64,000 bases of DNA from Phocoena phocoena. Lineage: Eukaryota; Chordata; Mammalia; Artiodactyla; Phocoenidae. The notes beneath the pieces are model-generated. The model was not told the DNA's origin. It saw nothing but the letters and a program-made list of their open reading frames with translations, and made no database searches. The first letter of the stretch is position 1, and each line of letters opens with the position of its first letter. Below, piece by piece: positions 13,041 to 23,793 of this stretch. The stretch lies in NCBI RefSeq assembly GCF_963924675.1, contig NC_089232.1, forward strand, positions 36,537,312-36,601,311, in the 5' to 3' direction. Both the position numbers and the translations under genes were made by a program.

Positions 13041-14094
13041 CTGATTTTTTTTATTTTAACGTGGCATTAGAACCTTGAAAATCACTGGTTTAACTCTCAC
13101 AGTTTTAATAATTTTAAGAGACTCAAAATTCTGTGACTTGGATATTTTGTGAATGAATCAAGCAGATGACCCAACATACAAATCTCCGTGCAGCTTTGTT
13201 GTTCGCATTCAGTTCTAGTGACAAAATCGTATGAGGTGTGGAAAATATTGCCCCCAGTTTTTAGATGGAAGATTATGTGTTACAGGACTGGTTTGTAGGT
13301 TTGAGAATTCGTGAAGGACCATTGATAGAGCCCTCATGACTGTCAAGGGCCAGAGTTCTCAGGGTTGGCCCTAGGCAATCATAGCTTAGTCCTTCACAAG
13401 TCTCTCTTTAGTTTGAAGAACGCAGTATCATGATGAAATAATTAGTGAATAATTCAGGAAAGTATTTGACTTTTTATTTCTTGAAAATAAAATTTTCAAA
13501 ATTTTATTTTAAATGAAATCTGTCAAAATTACCCAGGGCTGATGCTTCCCAACTCTTCTTTCTTCCAGCTCCCCCTTCTGTTCCCTTTTATATACTCTTT
13601 AAGACCAAGATTAATGTGTGTAGGTGGCTAGAACTCAAATTCAAATACTGTTAGAGGTTTCAGTGTAGAGCATTAATTCAGAAGCTATGATATAATTCAT
13701 ATACAAAGTGTTTTCTAATGATGCCACCTAGAGCATTCAATAGTAAATTGCCCTTATGTCGTACCTTTTTAAAAAGAAAAACCTGTGAAGCATGATTGTG
13801 CCAAATTCAGATCAGTATGCATCACTTTTGTTCAGGTATCACTCAGTCCAATGAGTGGCCACACTTGTGTAGTTAACAACTTTCTTCACCAAAGAGGCTG
13901 TGGATGGGGCAGTTTCATATCAGAGAAAGAACATGAGACCAGACACTGACTTGACAGGGCCAGCATAAATGGAAATCTTGAACCTTTAGGTTGTGAGAGG
14001 GCTGAAAGGAAGCAAACTTTGAATCATGAATGCATTTTTTAAATTAAATTTTTTGTTTTTAAATTTTTATTAAATTTGGAGGGCTATTTTGTTT
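13041..14094. other. intron 1 sequence without recognised gene
   Basis: AT-rich, no gene seen. It becomes very AT-rich near 14030-14120 next to an L1 3' end. Confidence 0.45.
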
Positions 14095-14735
14095 TCTATT
14101 TTTATTATCTTTTTGTTTATAATTTTTATTTTGAAATAATTTTAGCCTTACAGAAAAATTGGAAAAATAATGCAGTGAGTTTACATATACCCTTTACTCA
14201 GCTTCCTCTAATGTTGACAATCTATATAACCAGAGTATAATTATCAAAACCAGGAAATTAATATTGGTACAATATTGTTCACTAAGCTATAGGACATAGT
14301 CAAATGCCAGTTTTCCACTAATGTCCTTTTTCTGTTCCAGGATCCAATTCCTGATCCCATATCCCATGTTGTTGCAGCTCCTTAATCTCCAATCTGGGAG
14401 TTTCTTAGTCTTCCCTTGTTTTTCATGACCTTGGCACTTTGATTACTGATAGTTATTTTGTAGAATGTCTGTTAATTTGGGTTCGTCTCATGTGTTCTCC
14501 TGATTAGATCCAGGTTATACAATTTTTGGCAGCATAACCACCGAAGTGATGTGGCTTTAGTGCATCATAATCAGGGAATACATGCTATCAGAATGTTTTA
14601 TTACAGATGATGTTAACCTTGATCAGTTAAGATGGTGTCTCCCAGGTTGCTCCCACTGTGAAGTTACTATTTTCTCCTTTATAATTAATAAGTACCTTGG
14701 GGTAGGTACTTTGAGGCTATTGTTGTTGCCTTTTT
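14095..14735 (-). repeat. old L1 3' UTR fragment, antisense
   Basis: The sequence follows the old L1M 3' region in antisense: 'tttgaaataattttagcctt', 'cagcttcctctaatgttgac', 'ttgatcagttaagatggtgtc', 'gttactattttctcctttat', 'aattaataagtaccttgggg'. Confidence 0.75.
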
Positions 14736-15167
14736 AAAATGCGTGTAATTTGGTCAGTGTTTTAATAAAAATAAGGACTAGAGAAAACCCAGATTATTCT
14801 AGAGTAACCTAACTGTCCAAAAATAATCATTGCACCATACTTTTTGTGGAACATGGACTCCATATTCCATTTTTAATTTCATAGGTTGGTATAGATTTAA
14901 AGTGGTTGAGAAAAATCCATTTTATTCACTTTTTTCAAATTTAAATTTTATCCAAGGGACTTTTAAACTCAGCTTTAAAATGGAATTACTAAGAAAATTT
15001 AAATAGTCAATATTATAGAAGTTTATCCCATATTAGGACTGTAGCATTTATGTAAACTCTCACTCTTTAATACATTATATTAGAAAAAGAGTTGGGGGAT
15101 TTTCTTGTTTGTTGTTTAGTTTCCCAATGTAGTTCTTTCCTCCCCACCCCCCATGAACTTTTCATTT

Positions 15168-15330
15168 AATTTTATTTAATTTTATTTATTTGGTTGCACT
15201 GGGTCTTAGCTGCAACAAGCGGGCTCCTTAGTTGTGGCATGCCTGTAGGATCTAGTTCCCTGACCAGGGATCGAACCCAGGCTCCCTGCGTTTGGAGCGT
15301 GGAGTCTTAACCACTGCCCTTTTTTTTTAA
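15168..15330 (-). repeat. tRNA-derived cetartiodactyl SINE, antisense, 5'-truncated
   Basis: Contains 'gttgcactgggtcttagctg', 'ctgaccagggatcgaaccca' (reverse B box) and 'gtggagtcttaaccactgcc'. The first ~18 bases of the element are missing. A perfect 12-bp target duplication aacttttcattt flanks it (15156-15167 and 15331-15342). This is an older CHR-1/Bov-tA-like subfamily, distinct from the five GC-rich copies. Confidence 0.85.
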
Positions 15331-15359
15331 AACTTTTCATTTGAAACTCAGTTGTTTCA

Positions 15360-15530
15360 GCAGTTCCAGAGTACTGGCTAGAGTTTGAGTTGTAACCTTG
15401 GTTTTCTTATCTATTAAACAAGGAATATAATAGTTCCTACCTCATAAGGTTGTTCTGGGATTAAATCAGTTGATACATGTAAAGTATTTAGAACAGTGCT
15501 TGGCACAGAGACAAAACCCAGGAAGTGTTG
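15360..15530 (+). repeat. MIR SINE, sense
   Basis: Clear MIR 3' half: 'cttatctattaaacaaggaa', 'cctacctcataaggttgttc', 'gatacatgtaaagtatttag', 'aacagtgcttggcacagaga'. Confidence 0.88.
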
Positions 15531-16424
15531 GACACTATGAGAAAAGGGTAGCACAAGCATGAGTTGCCTGCCAGTGTTGGATGCTGACTTTAGAAAACTA
15601 TAGAATTTCCAATGAGTATACTTTTATCAGATGTTTTATGTTCCAAGTAGCTAGCTAATCCCACTGAATTGGCTGCATTCTGCAGAATTTTCTTTGAGAC
15701 TTTAGCGGTTAAATCTAGGGGAATTTCTAGTCTTGCTTTCTGAGAAGTATATTATCATTTTAGGAACTTTGGTAGTCTAAAAGAGTTAAATACAGACCAA
15801 GCATGGGCAGAGACAGTAAAAATGTTTGAGTCCTTAGTTGTGTCTTTTAAAACACATTTTCTAGATGTGGGGAATTAAGTGATCATTTTGGAGTGGGGTG
15901 GCAAGGTTGTATTTAAACCCCCTTCCCCAGTCAGGAATACTGCCCTGCAGTTTTCTCTTGGCTGTCACTTTTCTGGGAGTGCATGAAGGCTTCTGTCCAT
16001 AGGCTATCTGGACTCTCTTCTACTACACGTTTTTTTCTTCCTGGTGGTGCCAGGAATTTGTCTTAGTGTAATACCCTGCTTTTCCCCTTGGGTTCCTTTC
16101 TCCCCTCCTCATTTTTAAAATAAGCGTGCAAAGTCCACTGTTTACTGATGTTTTTGTTGTTGGTCACTACCAGGAAACAGGGTTGACAAATACAATGAGC
16201 ATTGAGGAAGTGACAAAATTTCAAATCTCAAAAAGCCCTAGTCATAGTTGCATAGTTGTGACTAGTGTATGCTGGAGTGTAACTTGTCTAGAGTTTATTA
16301 TACTTTTTAGTCTCTCTCCTAAATGGCCCCATAATAGGGTCTCTTGCTCTTATTTAGGAGTCAGCCCCACCCAACCTTGTTTGGGGTGTGATTAGTGGTA
16401 TCAAAAAACCTGGACTACTTAACT

Positions 16425-16525
16425 TCTAGGAGTGTCAGTCTTCCCATTTATCAAATGGGGATAAATGATTATACCTGATATAGTTGTGATAGAAATTAAA
16501 TGAGTTAAATAATGTATGTTTAATT
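16425..16525 (+). repeat. MIR SINE fragment, sense
   Basis: 'tcccatttatcaaatgggga', then 'ttgtgatagaaattaaatga'. Partial copy. Confidence 0.7.
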
Positions 16526-16539
16526 AATATATGGGTTTC

Positions 16540-16725
16540 AGCTAGCTCTGCCAAATATTACCTGTGTGGCCTTGAACCAGTCATTGGCCCTTCTGACTGA
16601 CAACTTCTGTTCCCTGTCTGGAAAATGGAGTTAGTAAGACTTTCCTACCTAATTCACATGGCTATTGTGAAGGTCAAATAAAATAATCTTATGAGAAAGC
16701 ACTTTGCTAATTAACATTCTGTGCA
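16540..16725 (+). repeat. MIR SINE, sense
   Basis: 'ttacctgtgtggccttgaac', 'ctgtctggaaaatggagtta', 'ctattgtgaaggtcaaataa', 'gagaaagcactttgct'. A second MIR next to the previous one. Confidence 0.8.
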
Positions 16726-17174
16726 AGTACAAAATAGACCTTAATCTAAGTTTGATTCAGATTGATACGCCTTTTGATTTAAAAGCATTCCCCTATGCTT
16801 TCCAAAGCCTACTTCTAGTTTCTCTAGGTATGGGTCCCCTAGGTCAAGAAGATATTTCCTTATCTGGCCTCCACAGATTAGCCTTTCTCTAAATGTCAGG
16901 CTACCCAGCACTGGCATTATAGCTACTTCTTTGGCCACCCCAACTCCAGTCCCTTCAACCACTTGAGAGAGGTTGCTACAATACTAAAATATTTTAAATG
17001 CACAGAAATATTAATAATTAATCACCATCAAGGTAAGATGATAGTTCTCCCATTCTCACTCCCAGCCACTCTTTTCAAGTCTGATAAAATACTGAAATTG
17101 CAGCTTCAAAGCCATTGCCTTCACTATCACAAGGCTTAGTAATAACCTTTTAAGACATCAGTATGATTATGGTA

Positions 17175-17230
17175 GTAAGCAAATGTTTATTAAATACCTT
17201 GATATGTACCAAGCATTATACCAAAAGTAT
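17175..17230 (-). repeat. L2/MIR tail, antisense
   Basis: 'aaatgtttattaaatacctt' followed by 'tgtaccaagcattatacc' matches the reverse of the L2/MIR tail. Confidence 0.55.
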
Positions 17231-17340
17231 GGGAAATTCCCCTCTGAAAAAAAAATTGTTATCCCGTTTGTTCTCAGTGGCTCTGAGAGTGAAGAAGAAT
17301 GGAGAGGAAGTTAGGGGATGGAGTGTGGGAAGGTGAGACA

Positions 17341-17450
17341 TTTTTGATCATTACAACCAGGGGTGCTGCTGAGCTTCTTAAAATGCACAGGTCAGCCCCC
17401 TGCCCCCATGTCAAAATGTCAGTAGTGCCAAGGCTGAGAAACCCTAGCTT
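17341..17450 (+). mobile_element. MER5A (hAT-Charlie) remnant, sense
   Basis: 'aatgcacaggtcagccccct', 'aaaatgtcagtagtgccaag' and the terminal 'gctgagaaaccct' match the 3' half of MER5A, a non-autonomous hAT transposon. Confidence 0.75.
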
Positions 17451-20399
17451 AGAGGAACAAATACTGTCTGTGGGAAGGATGTTCATTGCTTTCCCATCAG
17501 GATGAAAATATGTTATCCCTGTAGCTGATAGAATATCAGCATGTCATTTGGCCACCTTAAAAGGGGAGGCTGGGAGTTTGTCCAGGGGATGCCCTGTATC
17601 CTGAGAAGGGGAACATGGCCTTCACTTCCTTCAGTGCTATACTCAGAAGCCAGAAGACACCGACAGAAAGTAAAGTAGTAACTTCGTACTCCTACAGCTG
17701 ACACCATTATTTCTCCTATCCCTCCTCTCCTTTTATGGAAAAATGCTGCTTATTAATCCTGCTGGTTGTGAAAGAAGGAAGAAGGTGATTAATTTTTCAC
17801 TCTTATCAAGCAGCTGCTATAAGTTTACCTCCCTCCAATCATCAGCTAAATTGGTTTCATAAAATGGCTCTACCACAAATATAAGAAAACAGTTCCTTCT
17901 GTTTGAGTCATCCTTTTGAAATCAACCACAGGAGAACTCTAGTGTAGATGGAAATCTGTTTCATCAGAGATAATATATGCAATCCACGTTGTATTTTTCA
18001 CCATAAAGAAGCTTTATAACATTTTCATGTTTTAAAACATTTTCTTTTTTTCCCCAGCACCCCTTATGCCTACTCACTTGCCCGCCAAAATAGGAGTGTT
18101 CAAAAGATTATGTAAACATCTTCCTAAGATCTGTTTTGTCCCTTGCTTAGTGTTTGTTTTGCTTCTTTTTATTTTTCAGGACAGGAATCTTGTACTTGTG
18201 TTTAGTATTTAGTAAGCAAGCAAAAAGGCTGTGTGCAATGTAAAAAAAAGAAAAGAAAAGTGTTATGTTGAGGGAGCAATTTGGACAAAGATTGGTTTCC
18301 CAGATTTCCTTCTTAAGGTAAAACTGACAATTACCTATTATGGAGAGTCTCCTTTGCAAAGACTTGATAAGAAAACAATTGTATTTCACTGGGCTTTAAA
18401 GAACAAATGATTAGAATGTTGTATCAGTCAAATTAATGAGACTATTTCTAAGAAATATATTTTTTATGGCTAATTATTCGTATTTTCCTTGCCCACACAA
18501 AAAACAACACTATTCCAGAATATATTTCTTTTAAAAATTTGTTTAACTTGGGAAGGTCCCTGCTGATGAGAACAGCATGCTTAGTTTTCAAGCATCAAGC
18601 AGAGCTTCAAAGTAATAGATATTATAGAAAACAGCCTTATTAATATCTTAGCAAGGTTTTCTTTATCATTTTTTTCAAGTCTCATGTAGAACTAATGGTG
18701 CTATTTCATATTCTTTGTGCTAGATCACCTTGGGGTAGGACTGAATATATGGGGTCAGACCAACTAACTTAATACCAACAGGTGGGGCCTGTGACTGAGG
18801 CATTAGAATATAAATACTTTATGTATATACCCATTTCATGTTCTCAGGAGCATGACTTAAGGAATTGATTTTGAAGAAATCTGTATATTATTCAGATTTC
18901 AAAACACAGAGATTATATAAAGAGAGTGAATGCAAGAGCACTATCTAGCTGCTGGGCTTTAGGATTATACATAACCAGTACTACTAAAGTACTTTATTAC
19001 AGATTTTAGATTATTAGATACAGAAGTAGAAGCCAAGTTTGTGTTCCTGTGATTGAAATTTTGATATCACTGATAAAATATACCAAATCAGACCTTCTAA
19101 GGGACCTAACCAGAGTAAGAATAATTGGGAATATGTTATTTTTCTTGGCTCATTTGGCCAGCGGTTCTAGAAAGTATAGAATGGTGAGTATACACCAGCC
19201 CTACTCTACTAATTCCTTGTCAAATCTAAAATTTGTTCCTTTTTCTATAGAGGCAATAGGACTAAATCTATAGGGCCATGTGCACATTACTTGTAAATTC
19301 TTATGTTAGGACCAGATGGTCTCTTACATATTTCCACCTCCAAAATTATCTTCATTTTACTTTAGTCCCTTCATCTTTAGAGTTGAGGAAACAGATTACT
19401 TTGTTCAAAGAGAGAGTTAGAACTGGAACATAGGCTAATACTTGCTAGCCATGCTTTAAACTAATATCAGCCAAATATGGACATTCATGTATCATTTTCA
19501 GATTTTTGCCATATATGTGTACTTACTAATCCTATTAATGCTATTGAAATTGACTTCTTTAAATAAGTTCTTTTTAAGGAAATGTTTTGCTACTATAAAT
19601 GAAAACCCCCCACTTCCTAAAAATAGAAAGTAACTCTAAAAAAGAATCTGAATCAAGACAAAGCAGTGTTATTAAAACTTAATTTAAAATTTCAATTTAA
19701 TTCTTATTAAAATTTTAATTCTTGCTGCTCTTGGTCAGAAGTGTGTCAAAGCAATGTTTTCATGTTTGACGGCAGTACCTTAATTGTCTAAGAAGACCAC
19801 ATTTAAAACCTCTAGTTAAGCTTCTGCTTAGCTTTTTAAAATGGAATGCTTCTTTAGGGGAGAAAAGATATGGATACATGTTCATATATTAAAATATGAT
19901 GCAGTGTAGATTAGATGGTCTTGTTATATGGAACTAAATTGTTCTTTAGTTAATTTTTCTTAAAACTTTTACATTTTTACATTGAAGGATTTAGTTAGCT
20001 TCACATCAGTTTCTTTTTCTAAATGGGGTATTTGATCAGTATAGTTTATTTTACTTAAGTGAACATTTCTGCACAAACCTAATGTCTCATAATTATGGTG
20101 CTATACCTATATATTGATTTCTGTAAACTTCGAACAATTTAATATATTAAAATCTGGTCATCAAAAGCAAATTCATCTGGGGAGATGAGAAGATTTTATA
20201 GCATATTTGAAGGAAATGTTTTTCTTAAAGTAATTCTTTACAAATGTGTCATTTCTTTAATTTAATAAGCAATTTTAAAATTTACCAACAAAAAAGTGTG
20301 TTTGTCTGGATTGCTGGTCTAAATGTGTATGTCAGTTACAAGGGAATAAAAGGGCATCAAAAAAGCTAAGCCTTGTTTTTTTACTTGTTCTTACTCATT
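17451..20399. other. intron 1 sequence without recognised gene
   Basis: No gene. A possible antisense MIR lies at 19330-19460 ('gttgaggaaacagattactt'). The rest is AT-rich and unassigned. Confidence 0.45.
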
Positions 20400-20415
20400 G
20401 GGCTACAAATATTCT

Positions 20416-20627
20416 TTCTTTTTTTTTTTTTTCGCGGTACGTGGGCCTCTCACTGTTGTGGCCTTTCCCGTTGTGGAGCACAGGCTCCGGACGCGCAGGC
20501 TCAGTGGCCATGATTCATGGGCCCAGCCGCTCCGTGGCATGTGGGATCTTCCCAGACCGGGGCACGAACCTGTATCCCCTGCATTGGCAGGCGGACTCTC
20601 AACCACTGCGCCACTGGGGAAGCCCAA
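20416..20627 (-). repeat. CHR-type SINE, antisense, perfect 16-bp target duplication
   Basis: A T-run, 'cgcggtacgtgggcctctca', the GC-rich body and 'gccactggggaagccc'. The flanks carry the identical 16-mer gggctacaaatattct at 20400-20415 and 20628-20643, so this is an intact and recent insertion. It lies in intron 1, 3 kb upstream of exon 2. Confidence 0.95.
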
Positions 20628-20987
20628 GGGCTACAAATATTCTGTGTTGCCTTCTTTCCAGAAGTGTTGCTGTACAAGCATATTTTACTGTAATGTAGAA
20701 AAAGGCAAGTAGGCATTTTTCATTCATGAGTTGCTTATGAAACCAATTAGTGGAAGGATAAAAACAAGAGACTTTCATGGGTTAGCTAGAAAAGTTTTCT
20801 TGTGAAACCTTCATAACAGGGCTATCAGGATGACCATGGAGAGAATAGATATAGGAAGTACCTGGTCCCATTAAACTTCTGATAAAATAGACATCATAGT
20901 ATTGTGGGGATTATTTATTGTAGTGATTTTTCTAGCTTATCAGAAGTGCTAGTCTTTTGTTTTTCATACATGTGTCAAATTTATATT

Positions 20988-21600
20988 TTTAATTAAACTT
21001 TTTATTTTGAGGTAATTGTAGATTCATATGCAGTTGTAAGAAATAATACAGAGAGAGAGAGAGAGATCCTTTGTACCCTTTACACAGTTCCCCCCAATGG
21101 TAATAGTTGCAAAACTATATAGTACAATATCACAGCCAGAATATTGACATTGATAAGGATACAGATATATTTCCATCACCACTGTGGTTCTTTCCTGTTG
21201 CCTTTTTGTAGCCACGCCCACTTCCCTCCTACTTCCCCCCTCCTTAACCTGTGGCAACCACTTACCTGTTTTCTGTTTCCATAATTTTGTCATTTTAAGA
21301 ATGTTATATAAATGGAATCATATGTAACCTTTTGAGCTTAGATTTTTATACTCAGCATAATTCTCTAGAGAGTTGTCCATGTTGTTTCATGTACCAATAG
21401 TTTGTTCCTTTTTCTTGCTGGGTACTATTCCATAGTATGGGTGTACCACAGTTTAATCATCCACTCAGTAAAGGACATCTGGGTTGATTCCAGTTTTTGG
21501 CTATTACAAACAAAACTGCTATAAACATTTATGTACAAGTTTTGTGTGAACATAAGTCTTGATTTCTTTGCGAGAAACGCCCAGGAGTACAATATATGTA
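20988..21600 (-). repeat. old L1 fragment, antisense (3' end)
   Basis: 'aactttttattttgaggtaa', 'ctgtggcaaccacttacctg', 'ggaatcatatgtaacctttt', 'cataattctctagagagttg', 'actattccatagtatgggtg'. This is the antisense L1M 3' end through ORF2 C-terminus. A (GA)n tract lies at 21050-21066. Confidence 0.82.
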
Positions 21601-21754
21601 TTACCTTAAATAATTGCCTTAAATATTTCCTTTACATACATTTGGAACTACATAGGACAGTTAAAATTTTTGCTTTGACCGTCAAACCTAATACAGAAAA
21701 TTCAAGAAAAGGAAAGCTTATTTACCCATATTTTTACTACCATGTTCTTTCTCT

Positions 21755-23475
21755 TTTCTGATGTTCCAAGTTTTTTTTCTTATTTATCTTCTGTCTAGAG
21801 AATTCCCTCTAGCCATTCTATTAGAGTAGATCTGCTGGTGACAAATTCTCTTAATTTCCCCTCATCTGAGAATGTCTTGATTTCCCCTCCATTTTTGTTG
21901 GGTGTAGGAATCTGGTTGATAGTTATTTCCCTTCAGCACTTGAAAAGGGCTACTTTCTTCTGGCTTCTATAGTTTCTGGTGAAAAATTGTCATTCTAATT
22001 GTTTTTCCCCCATAGGTAGGGTGTAGTTTTTCTCTGACTGCTTTTAAGAAAATTTCTTTGCCTTTAGTTTTCAAAAGTTTGATGTGTCTTGGCATAGATT
22101 TCTTTAGTTCTATCCTGTGTGGGATTTGTTCAGCTTCCTGAATCTGTGGTTTTGTTTCTCTTTTCAGATTTGATGAGTTTCAGTCATTATTTTTTAGTAC
22201 TTTTTCAGCTCCACTCTTTCTCCTTTCATTCTGGACTCTGGTGATAAAAATCTTAGATCTTTTGCTGTAGCCCCACAGGTCCATGAGGCTCTGTTTTTTT
22301 CTGTTTTTTGTTTCCCAGTCTATTTTTCTCTCTGTTGTTCACACTGGGTACTTTGTGTCTTCCAGTTCACTGATCCTTTACTACATTCCTTCCATTCTGG
22401 GTTGAGCCCATCCAGTGAGCTTTATATATCTTCTGTTTCTTTGCAGAGACTTTCTATTTTTTTTGTTTGTTTGTTTGTCTATCCCAAGCTTGTTTGTAAT
22501 TGATTACTGAAGCATTTTTATCATGACTGATTTAAAATCTTTGTTAGATAATTCTCACATCTGTGTCATCTAAGTTTTGGCATCTGTTGATTATCTTTTT
22601 ACATTGTTTTAATTCTGTCTAGTCCTTGATATAATAAGTGGGTTTTCTCTGAAACCTGGACATTTTTGTATTAAGTTCTGACACTGGATATTATCCAGAC
22701 CTTCTCTTTTCACTGGCTTTTCCTCACATTGCTTTGTCAGGGGAAGAGGGGGAGCCTCTTTGTTTTACTGCCAGGTGGACATGGAAGTCCAGGTTCCCTC
22801 CTCAGCCTCCATTGACACCTGAGGGAAGGAGATCCTGCCGAGTCCAGGATGGAAGTCCAGGCTCCCTGTGGTCTCCACTGACACCACTAGGGCATAGGAG
22901 GGGGCATGTTACTAGCCAACAGGCTGGAAGTGCTGGCTTTCTACTTGGCCTGCTCTGACACTACCTGTGGCAGGGGCAGGGCCAGGGCCAGGGGAGGTCA
23001 GGCTGCCTCATTATGGCCTCATGAGGTAGAAGTCTGGGCTCCCCACTCAGGCCTTGCCGGTGAAGGTGGTGGTAGGGTCACAGTGTTTTCTGTGGTGTTG
23101 GCTGCAGTAGAGCAGTCATTGTCAAAAGTTTTCTGTCTTGCTAAGGCTGCTGTTTTCTTGTTCCTTCGATTAGGGAGGCCAGGCATTTGTCAGGTGTTTG
23201 TTTGTTTGTTTTTTCTGTCTGCCAGTTGGTATTTCCAGGTTGCTAGATTCTTCAGCTCCAAGTCTGGGATTATATTAGGCAAAAAGAAAACCCAGAGAAC
23301 TCGCCACTGAGTCATTCCTTGGACCCGGAGGCCCCTAACTATTCTGCCTTCTCTCTACTTCTCAGAGTCTTCTTATGTATTATATATAATGTCCAGGGTT
23401 TTTAGTTATAATTAACAGAAATAGTAGGGAAAATAATGTCTACTTCATCTCCCTGGAACCAGAAGTTGCTAAATT
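21755..23475 (-). repeat. old L1-related sequence, antisense
   Basis: 'gatctgctggtgacaaattc', 'catctgagaatgtcttgatt', 'tctctgactgcttttaagaa' and 'ccacaggtccatgaggctct' are phrases of the ancient L1M non-coding region. GC content rises at 22730-23100 within it, so the open frames there (such as 22906-23310) are not genes. Confidence 0.65.
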
Positions 23476-23653
23476 TACATTTTTAATGTATTTAAAGGGT
23501 TATATCAAATATATAACCATTATTGGGGAAAATGTCACATACTTTATATATTATGTACATAATATTGTGCTTACAAAGACTGCTAGAAAAGAACATCTTT
23601 ATTTAAACTGAAATTCATTGTTCAAATTATTAATGAAAACTTTTCCCCTCTAG

Positions 23654-23793
23654 GAAATAATGCAAAAGGTGTCCCAAGGCTCCTGATCAGTGAACAGAGA
23701 TTTGAGAAAAACAGCCAAGCTCATGTTTTCTCCTGATCAAGAAAATCATCCATCCAAAGCACCAGTAAAATACGGTGAACTCATTGTCTTAGG
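23654..23793 (+). CDS. PELI1: PELI1 exon 2 (5' UTR end and first coding segment)
   Basis: The exon follows a pyrimidine-rich tract ending in TAG and stops before a strong donor (AGG|gtaagg). Bases 23654-23722 are 5' UTR; coding begins at 23723 and supplies residues 1-23 plus two bases of codon 24. Numbering it exon 2 assumes at least one non-coding exon upstream, as in other mammals. I inferred the acceptor from the AG and the reading frame; the 5' boundary is less certain than the coding part. Confidence 0.9.
23660..23686 (+). promoter_or_regulatory. PELI1: short upstream ORF in PELI1 5' UTR
   Basis: An ATG at 23660 opens an 8-codon frame (MQKVSQGS) closed by TGA at 23684-23686, 36 nt before the main start. 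The upstream ATG has A at -3; the main ATG has C at -3 and T at +4. This layout fits leaky scanning or reinitiation. A regulatory role is inference. Confidence 0.5.

Noticed and set aside
12824..13078. 84-codon open frame on +
   Set aside because: It is the reverse-strand CHR SINE read through; similar frames recur in each CHR copy (2817-3124, 20398-20716, 28486-28760, 45115-45555).
22906..23310. 134-codon open frame on +, GC-rich
   Set aside because: It lies within antisense L1-related sequence, with no protein motif and no sign of splicing.
1..23653. PELI1 first exon or promoter
   Set aside because: No CpG island or convincing GC-rich TSS region is present; the promoter is probably upstream of the window.
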